A stretch of DNA of 64,000 nt, from assembly GCF_003097355.1 (NCBI RefSeq), contig NZ_PYUI01000019.1, forward strand, positions 28,260 through 92,259. Direction: 5' to 3'. The stretch's first letter is position 1; every line of letters starts with the position of its first letter. This document shows positions 58,483-64,000 of the stretch, in pieces. Under the pieces are notes generated by a model. It did not search any database. It saw only the letters and a program-made list of their open reading frames with translations, and was not told the DNA's origin. The position numbers and the translations under genes were made by a program. Origin of the DNA: Arthrobacter sp. H-02-3 (lineage in GTDB: Bacteria > Actinomycetota > Actinomycetes > Actinomycetales > Micrococcaceae).

Positions 58483-59268
58483 TCAGTGACTTTGGCGGAG
58501 GGTGCCCTTGAGTTCGCCGCGCCAGCCCAGGGCCCGTGAGATGCCCCGTGCGGCAGCCATCAGGACGGGGACGCGGGCGGCCGCGTTCTCCTCGTTGCGC
58601 GGCACCACCACGCTGAGGGCGGCGCGGATGGTGTTCTCGGGGCCGAAGACGGGGACGGCGATGCCGCTGGACTCGGGCACGATCACGCCGGGCATGGCCG
58701 CGAAGCCGCGCTGCCTGATCTCGGCCAGGTGGCGGCGCAGCAGGGCGGGATCGGTCAGGGTGGTTTCGGTGTACTTTGTCAGCGGGCGGGCCAGGATGGT
58801 GTCCTGGTAGGCGGCGGGGGAGTAGGCGAGGAGGACCAGCCCGGACGACGTCGCGTGGACGGGGAGGCGGCCGGCGATCTTGGTGATGTCCACGATTGCC
58901 TTGTCGGAGCCCAGCCGCTCGATGTACAGAACCTCATCCGAATCAAGGATTCCCAGGGTGGTGGAGTGCTGCACCACTGCCTGGACGTCCTCCATGAACG
59001 GCAGGGCGGCCTCCCGCAGCCCCAGCATCTTGGATCCGCGGGAGACGAGCTCCCACATCCGGGTGCCGATGTGGATGTCACCGCCGGGCTCGCGTTCGAG
59101 GAGCCGTTCGAGCAGCAGATCGTTGACCAGCCGGTAGGTCGTCGTCACCGGAAGCCCGGTCCGGCGCCCCAGTTCCGCGACGCTCATGGAGGTGTGGCCG
59201 TCGTCGAACGCGCTTACGATCTTCACAAAGCGTCCGATGATCGACTCGCCCGATGCGGAATTCGCCAT
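58483..59268 (-). CDS. IclR family transcriptional regulator (copy 1)
   Basis: 261-residue IclR regulator. The N-terminal winged helix spans about residues 8-75: VKIVSAFDDGHTSMSVAELG and RRTGLPVTTTYRLVNDLLLE. The C-terminal effector domain (residues about 85-255) contains YIERLGSDKAIVDITKIAGR, VHATSSGLVLLAYSP and GIAVPVFGPENTIRAALSVV. IclR proteins sense small aromatic or organic acids. It is closely related in N-terminus and layout to copy 2 (both start MANS-x-x-GES). It diverges from the second flavoprotein gene and precedes the SDR operon, so it could control both. Confidence 0.92.
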   Translation of the reverse strand: MANSASGESIIGRFVKIVSAFDDGHTSMSVAELGRRTGLPVTTTYRLVNDLLLERLLEREPGGDIHIGTRMWELVSRGSKMLGLREAALPFMEDVQAVVQHSTTLGILDSDEVLYIERLGSDKAIVDITKIAGRLPVHATSSGLVLLAYSPAAYQDTILARPLTKYTETTLTDPALLRRHLAEIRQRGFAAMPGVIVPESSGIAVPVFGPENTIRAALSVVVPRNEENAAARVPVLMAAARGISRALGWRGELKGTLRQSH

Positions 59269-59310
59269 TGACCCTCCTCAGGATTCCCGCTCAATGGTAA
59301 TCGTCCTCGC

Positions 59311-59326
59311 GGTGATCCGCGTCACC
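59311..59326. promoter_or_regulatory. Inverted repeat in the divergent IclR-1/flavoprotein-2 promoter
   Basis: GGTGA (59311-59315) and TCACC (59322-59326) are perfectly complementary around 6 nt, in the 132-bp gap between two divergent start codons (59268 and 59401). The position suits an operator that controls IclR-1 and the second flavoprotein at once. Its sequence differs from the repeat at 58443. Confidence 0.45.
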
Positions 59327-59400
59327 GGCTCTACTGGGGGTCTAGCATTCCAACCCGGCTGCCGCAGCGAAGCGTGCGGCCGACTGAACGGAGCAAAACC

Positions 59401-61128
59401 ATGAGCAAACCCGTCCTCTGTGATGTCCTCGTCATTGGCTCCGGTGTGGCCGGAATGGCCGCAGCGTTGAAAGCCGCCTCGCAAGGACTGAACGTGATCG
59501 TGGCCGAGAAGGAACAGTACTTCGGCGGCACGACGGCGATCTCCGCCGGTTGGGCGTGGGTCCCCGGCAACAAGCAGGGCGTGGAGCAGGGGGACACCCG
59601 GGAGGAAGCCGAGACCTACCTGAGGAACCTGGCCCCGGAGACGTTCAACGAGGCTGGCGTCCGTGACTTCCTGGACACCGTGCCGGAAGCCATCTCCTTC
59701 TTCGAGAACGAGACCGAGGTGAAGTTCACCTACCCGGAGAAGTCGCCGGACTACAAGATGGACCTGCCGGGCGCAAAGCTCTCGGGCCGGGCCATTCTGC
59801 CGCAGGATGTTGACGCGCGCGTGCTGGGGGACAAGCGACTCCTCATGCAGCCGTACATGAGTTCCTACACCGTGTTCGGCTACATGCCGCAGGTCGGCCC
59901 GGATATCAACGAGTTCTTCCACGTGAACCAGTCGGTCAGTTCGTTCGTGTATGTGGCTAAGAAGCTGCTGCGCACCTGGGCCGACGCCGCCCGCTACAAG
60001 CGACCCGTCCTGCGCTCCAACGGCAACGCACTGATGACCCGCATGGTCAAGAGCGCCGATGACCTGGGCGTGCGCCTGTGGAAGTCTTCGCCGGCCCTCT
60101 CCCTGACCCGCGACGACGACGGAACCATCACCGGGGCGTTCATCGGCGGTGAGCATGCCGCCACAGTGACGGCGCGGCTCGGCGTCATCCTCGCCGCCGG
60201 CGGCTTCTCCGGCAACAAGGAACTGCGGCAGCAGTACTTCCCGCACGACGCCGACGGCGAGGACCACTTCACCCCGACCGTGGGCCACGGCGGTGACGCC
60301 GCCACCCTGGCGATCAGCGCAGGCGGCCACATCGACAATTCGGTATTCAGCGTCGGGTCCTGGGCGCCGGTCACGGTATTCAAATACCTCAACGGCAAGC
60401 AGCGCCTCTTCCCGCACCTGCGCGCCATCGGACTGCCGGGGCTGATCGCCGTCGACCGCCACGGCAAGCGGTTCGGGAACGAAGCCCTGAGTTACCACGA
60501 CTTCGGCGGCACCATGATCGAGCACAATAAGGGCCGGGACAAGACGTTCGGGTACGTGATCGGGGATGCGAAGACGATGCACAAATACGGCATCGGCTAC
60601 GCCAAGCCCTGGCCGATGCCGCGCGGGTACTTCTACAAGACCGGGTACCTGGTCAAGGGCGCCACCTTGGAGGAACTGGCCGGCAAGCTCGGCATCGACG
60701 CCGCGGGTCTGAAGGCGACGGTGGCTGACTTCAACCCGGCGGCGGAGCGCGGCGAGGATCCGTCCTTTGGCCGGGGTTCCACGCTCTACAACCACTTCCG
60801 CGGGGACATGCAGCACAAGCCGAACCCGAACCTGGCCCCGGTGGGCAACGGCCCGTACTATGCCGCCAAGATTCAGATGGGCGACCTCGGCACCTTCGCC
60901 GGGATCGGCGTCAACGAACGCTCCGAGGTGGTCACTGAAGAGGGGACTGCCATTCCCGGCCTGATCGCCGTCGGTGCGGCAGCGGTCAGCGTCTTCGGCG
61001 GCGGCTACCCGGGCTACGGCTCGCACATTGGGCCGGCCCTCGTGTTTGGCTACCGGGCGGGCCGCGACATCGCGAAGCTCTCCGCGGTCCGGGGTGTGGA
61101 GCGCGCGGCCACCGTGGAAGCCGGCTAA
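59401..61128 (+). CDS. FAD-dependent oxidoreductase, KstD/fumarate-reductase-type flavoprotein (copy 2)
   Basis: 575-residue flavoprotein of the same family as the enzyme at 55875-57563, but not a close copy. FAD motif DVLVIGSGVAGMAAALKAAS near residue 10, FGGTTAISAGWAWVPGNK near 42, and the C-terminal block AVGAAAVSVFGGGYPGYGSH, then IGPALVFGYRAGRDIA. The conserved tyrosine-proline-glycine (YPG) is kept. The substrate domain differs from copy 1 (residues 100-260), so the two may act on different intermediates of one pathway. ATG at 59401 is preferred over an upstream frame opening at 59374. The IclR-2 gene follows 21 bp later and is probably co-transcribed. Confidence 0.88.
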   Translation: MSKPVLCDVLVIGSGVAGMAAALKAASQGLNVIVAEKEQYFGGTTAISAGWAWVPGNKQGVEQGDTREEAETYLRNLAPETFNEAGVRDFLDTVPEAISFFENETEVKFTYPEKSPDYKMDLPGAKLSGRAILPQDVDARVLGDKRLLMQPYMSSYTVFGYMPQVGPDINEFFHVNQSVSSFVYVAKKLLRTWADAARYKRPVLRSNGNALMTRMVKSADDLGVRLWKSSPALSLTRDDDGTITGAFIGGEHAATVTARLGVILAAGGFSGNKELRQQYFPHDADGEDHFTPTVGHGGDAATLAISAGGHIDNSVFSVGSWAPVTVFKYLNGKQRLFPHLRAIGLPGLIAVDRHGKRFGNEALSYHDFGGTMIEHNKGRDKTFGYVIGDAKTMHKYGIGYAKPWPMPRGYFYKTGYLVKGATLEELAGKLGIDAAGLKATVADFNPAAERGEDPSFGRGSTLYNHFRGDMQHKPNPNLAPVGNGPYYAAKIQMGDLGTFAGIGVNERSEVVTEEGTAIPGLIAVGAAAVSVFGGGYPGYGSHIGPALVFGYRAGRDIAKLSAVRGVERAATVEAG

Positions 61129-61149
61129 GGCGCAGGGCCGGAGGCGTCC

Positions 61150-61923
61150 GTGGCAAACTCACCCACCGGTGAATCGGTCATCAGCCGCGTTGTGCGGCTC
61201 ATGAGCGCGTTCGACCGCGACCTCCCTACCATGACGCTCTCCGGCCTAGCCCGCCGCGCAGACCTGCCCCTGACCACCACCCACCGGCTCGTGGACGATC
61301 TAGTGCTGCACGGCCTGATCGAGCGGCTGGCGGACGGGAACTTGCGTTCGGGGATGCGGATGTGGGAGCTGGCAGCACGGGGATCGCGTGCGCTGAATCT
61401 TCGTGAGCTGGCATTGCCTTTCATGGAGGATGTCCACGCGGCCGTGCACCAGCACACCACGCTGGCGGTGCTGGACCACGGAACCGTGCTCTACGTGGAG
61501 CGGCTGTCCTCGCCCCAATCCAGCTTGGACGCCGCCCATATCGCGCAGAGGATGCCTATTCATGCCGCCTCGTCCGGCCTGGTGCTGCTGGCCTTCGCGC
61601 CGGCTGCCGTCCAGGACGACGTGCTTTCGCGCCCGCTGCCGGCGGTGACCGCGGAGACCATTACTGACCCGGCACTCATCCGGAAACACCTGGCCGACAT
61701 TAGGCAGCGCGGCTACGTTGCCCTGCCGGGCATCGGCGTAACGGAGTGGACGGGCATCGCCGTGCCCGTCTTCGGCCCGGGCAACACCGTCGCCGCCGCG
61801 CTCAATGCCATCGTTCCGCGGCAGGAAGCCGCCGTGCCCCTCACCGTCCCGGCGCTCCTGACCGCAGCGCACGGGATCTCCCGTGCACTGAAGGCCTCCG
61901 GCCCGGTTCCCCGGCGCGTCTGA
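61150..61923 (+). CDS. IclR family transcriptional regulator (copy 2)
   Basis: 257-residue IclR regulator, paralogue of copy 1. Winged helix: VVRLMSAFDRDLPTMTLSGL then ARRADLPLTTTHRLVDDLVL. Effector domain: LYVERLSSPQSSLDAAHIAQ, IHAASSGLVLLAFAPAA, and TGIAVPVFGPGNTVAAALNA. The start is GTG at 61150 with GGAGG at 61140-61144. Position directly after flavoprotein 2 suggests it responds to that enzyme's substrate or product. The two regulators share the start MANS-x-x-GES and the heptad spacing, consistent with a gene duplication inside the island. Confidence 0.92.
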   Translation: MANSPTGESVISRVVRLMSAFDRDLPTMTLSGLARRADLPLTTTHRLVDDLVLHGLIERLADGNLRSGMRMWELAARGSRALNLRELALPFMEDVHAAVHQHTTLAVLDHGTVLYVERLSSPQSSLDAAHIAQRMPIHAASSGLVLLAFAPAAVQDDVLSRPLPAVTAETITDPALIRKHLADIRQRGYVALPGIGVTEWTGIAVPVFGPGNTVAAALNAIVPRQEAAVPLTVPALLTAAHGISRALKASGPVPRRV

Positions 61924-62266
61924 GGGCGTGCCTGTGGACGTGTCCGTGAGCAGCGGTGGGCGGCGGTCTGCCGGACCCATGGCTGGTCGTCAGGCTCCGT
62001 CCGCAAGGTTCCGGTGTAGCGAAGGAGCCGTGCAGTTATTGCAGATGCAATCAGCACGCACCCCAGCCCGCTGCCCAGGCTTGAGCCCTGCTGGACGGGA
62101 AGGGCGAGTTCCACGCTTGCACGAACAGGCCTGCAGCAGACCCGGTTGCAGGCACCACGGCGACCACGGCACCGGTCAAAGAGATGTCACGGCGGACCGG
62201 GCGTCATTGCCGGCGTCCCGTCGGGGCAGCATCAAGATTGTCAGTGCCCCTTCATAGACTTGGGGT
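61924..62266. other. Gap without a supported gene; possible frameshifted membrane remnant
   Basis: About 340 bp. On the minus strand one frame reads RRDISLTGAVVAVVPATGSA then AGLFVQAW and stops, while the next frame continues LALPVQQGSSLGSGLGCVLI with ASAITARLLRY. Together they look like a two-helix membrane protein broken by a frameshift, but no start or family is evident. No promoter-like elements stand out except those expected for the downstream gene. Confidence 0.35.
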
Positions 62267-64000
62267 ATGCAAAGCAGGGTGGCTTGGAGCGGGGACAGCG
62301 GGGCGGCGGTGGACGCCGTGGCGGCGTCTGTGGCTGTGCTGGCTGCTTTGCTCGGGTCCGGCGCCGGCGGCCCGGACCGCTCTGATCCGGCCGCCGCCGA
62401 TGCCCAGCGGGATGCCGGTGCCCTCCGGGACGCTGATCCGTTGCGGGATTTGGCGGATGGGTTGTTGGACGGGTTGGCTGAGGTGGCCCGGTTGGAGGCC
62501 CGGACGGCGGCGCTGAAGGTTCAGTTGGCCGCCGACTACGCGCGGGCGGCGAGGTTCCTGGCCCCGCCGGCGGGATCCGTGCGGGACCGTGCCGTCCAGG
62601 AGATGGCCCTGGTCGCCGAGGTCGCGTGTGTCCTGACCGTGAGCGAACGCACCGCCGGGGCGTTGTTGTCCGAGGCCCGGGCGTTGACGACCGGGCTGCC
62701 GCTGACCTGGGCGGCGTTGCGGGCCGGGACGATTTCCTGGCAGCACGCCCGGATCCTTGTCGACGAAACCGCTTCCTTGAACGGTGCCGGGGCGGCCTCG
62801 CTGGAGGGGCATTTCCTGGACCCGGCCGCGCCCGGGGCGGCCCGGGGCTGTGCGGCCGGGGAGCTCGTGCCGTCCCGGTTCCGGGCCAAGGCCCGTGGTT
62901 GGCGCGAACGCCACCATCCGGAGAGCATCGAGGCACGCCACACCGTGAGCGTCGCGGACCGGCGGGTCGAGTTCGTCCCGGACCGGGACGGCATGGCCTG
63001 GCTTTCGGCCCGGCTCCCGGCCGAGACCGCGGCCGGGATCTGGGAACGGACCACCGCCGCCGCCCGGGCCCTGCAGGGCCCGGCCGAGACCCGCACCCTG
63101 GCCCAGCTCCGCGCCGACATCACCGCGACCTGGCTCCTCACCAACGCCACCGGCCCCACCACCGGGACCACAGCCGCAACAGCCGCCGACGGCGGACTTG
63201 CCGGCGGCGGCAGCAACGGCGGACGTGCCGGCGGGGGCACCAACGGCGGAACGGCGGGCGGCGCGACCAACGGACTTGCCAGCGGGGGCTCCAACGGCAC
63301 CAGCGGACTTGCCGGCGGCGGGACGGGCGGGTGTGTGGTTGGGGGTGTTCCGGTGCCGCGGGCGCAGGTCCTGGTCACCGTGCCGGTGCTGTCGCTGCTG
63401 GGCCTCACGGACGAACCGGCCGTCCTGGACGGGTACGGTCCGATCCCGCCGTCGATGGCCCGCCGCCTCGTCGCCGGCGGCGCGGGTTCCTTCTACCGGG
63501 TCCTGACCGATCCCCGGGACGGGGCGCCGCTGGAGATCTGGCGGAGCAGCTACCGCCTGACGGCGGCGCAGCGGCACTGGCTCCGGCTCCGCGACGGCAG
63601 ATGCCCGTTTCCCGGCTGTAACAACCATTCCCTGGACAACGAGGCGGACCACCTCCTGGCCTGGGCCGACGGAGGCACCACCGGTATCTCCAACCTGGGC
63701 CAGCCCTGCCCGAAACATCACCGCCTCAAACACTCCTCCGCCTGGACACCGAGCGGGGCCACCACAACGAGCCCGCCGGGCTGGCTTTCGCCGGCAAAAC
63801 GCTATTATCCGAGTGAGCATCAGGACTGGGAACCGCCCCGCTGGCCGGACCACCTCCCGATCACGGCTAGAGACACAGACCCATGGCCGGAGCGAGGCGT
63901 GCCCGCGGATCCCGAGCCGGAACTGCCCCCGGACCCCTTCCCCGACTGGCACCACTTCACGGCCGGGCACCCATTCCCCGCCGCAAACACCGACGACCCC
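62267..64000 (+). CDS. DUF222/HNH endonuclease signature protein (3' end outside window)
   Basis: From ATG 62267 the frame is open for 578 codons to the window edge. The N-terminal half is a DUF222 (13E12-repeat-type) helical domain: DGLAEVARLEARTAALKVQL, then EVACVLTVSERTAGALLSEA, QHARILVDETASLN. A glycine-rich nonapeptide repeat spans residues about 310-353. The C-terminal HNH domain contains RCPFPGCNNHSLDNEADHLL, AWADGGTTGISNLGQPCPKH and HRLKHSS, with paired cysteines and the HNH-type His/Asn/His set near residues 445-488. These proteins are abundant in actinobacteria, often in multiple copies; DNA cleavage is assumed from the motif, not shown. The tail (about 80 residues) is Pro/Asp-rich. 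Confidence 0.9.
   Translation, partial: MQSRVAWSGDSGAAVDAVAASVAVLAALLGSGAGGPDRSDPAAADAQRDAGALRDADPLRDLADGLLDGLAEVARLEARTAALKVQLAADYARAARFLAPPAGSVRDRAVQEMALVAEVACVLTVSERTAGALLSEARALTTGLPLTWAALRAGTISWQHARILVDETASLNGAGAASLEGHFLDPAAPGAARGCAAGELVPSRFRAKARGWRERHHPESIEARHTVSVADRRVEFVPDRDGMAWLSARLPAETAAGIWERTTAAARALQGPAETRTLAQLRADITATWLLTNATGPTTGTTAATAADGGLAGGGSNGGRAGGGTNGGTAGGATNGLASGGSNGTSGLAGGGTGGCVVGGVPVPRAQVLVTVPVLSLLGLTDEPAVLDGYGPIPPSMARRLVAGGAGSFYRVLTDPRDGAPLEIWRSSYRLTAAQRHWLRLRDGRCPFPGCNNHSLDNEADHLLAWADGGTTGISNLGQPCPKHHRLKHSSAWTPSGATTTSPPGWLSPAKRYYPSEHQDWEPPRWPDHLPITARDTDPWPERGVPADPEPELPPDPFPDWHHFTAGHPFPAANTDDP
63194..63325 (+). repeat. Imperfect 27-bp in-frame repeat encoding a Gly-rich nonapeptide
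   Basis: Units start with GGA at 63194, 63221, 63248, 63272 and 63305, encoding G-(L/R/T)-A-(G/S)-G-(G/A)-(S/T)-N-G with one 8-residue unit and one two-residue insert (TS). It forms the linker between the DUF222 and HNH domains. Confidence 0.8.

Noticed and set aside
62252..63970. 572-codon minus-strand frame over the DUF222/HNH gene
   Set aside because: The plus strand carries intact DUF222 and HNH motifs; the minus frame is Pro/Arg/Gly-rich.

Overview
The window is about 64 kb of high-GC actinobacterial chromosome, most likely from Arthrobacter/Pseudarthrobacter or a close Micrococcaceae relative. This is inferred from mycothiol-dependent enzymes, a phosphatidylinositol-phosphate-synthase-like PgsA, MurT/GatD, a DUF222/HNH protein, frequent GTG/TTG starts, and the gene order thrS-HIT-pgsA and pdxT-yebC-ruvCAB-yajC-secDF-relA. 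I see no rRNA, tRNA, CRISPR array, insertion sequence or prophage. The window opens inside an ABC-transporter ATPase gene and closes inside the DUF222/HNH gene.

Region by region: (1) 1-7.2 kb holds accessory genes: an ABC ATPase, a membrane protein/methyltransferase/acetyltransferase operon, a lipoprotein, a PLP-dependent dehydratase broken by an in-frame amber codon, and an Hpt-like protein without its phospho-accepting histidine. (2) 7.2-12.7 kb has a decayed NTF2/SnoaL-like remnant, an epimerase, and a large MalT-type LuxR regulator next to a two-gene unit preceded by a perfect inverted repeat. (3) 12.7-16.3 kb is a mycothiol/redox island: DinB/DUF664 protein, MBL hydrolase, S-(hydroxymethyl)mycothiol dehydrogenase and mycoredoxin. 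The mycoredoxin has a textbook SigR/SigH-type promoter. The adjacent SRAP (YedK-like) gene handles abasic DNA. (4) 17.9-21.9 kb is an SOS cassette: a LexA box, DUF6504 and dnaE2, with no imuA/imuB beside it. (5) 22-38.6 kb has thrS, HIT, pgsA, pdxS, a repeat-rich intergenic region, an M3 peptidase, a CapA lipoprotein, two hydrolases, the murT-gatD peptidoglycan amidation pair, and pdxT-yebC-ruvCAB. (6) 38.7-52.8 kb is housekeeping: yajC-secD-secF, relA, a DUF349 protein, cyclophilin, hisS, a permease and aspS. (7) 53.9-61.9 kb is a catabolic island with two IclR regulators, two KstD/fumarate-reductase-type flavoproteins, an SDR, a Dabb protein, an MHS transporter and a 71-residue orphan protein. 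(8) The right edge holds a DUF222/HNH protein with a glycine-rich nonapeptide repeat.

Themes: formaldehyde and redox defence through mycothiol; DNA-damage tolerance (SOS box-DUF6504-DnaE2, a weaker SOS-like box before ruvA, SRAP); cell-wall amidation; and oxidation of a cyclic or steroid-like compound under twin IclR control. Several candidate operators (inverted or direct repeats) are recorded with exact positions. All functional calls come from reading motifs and recalling families; no database search was run.
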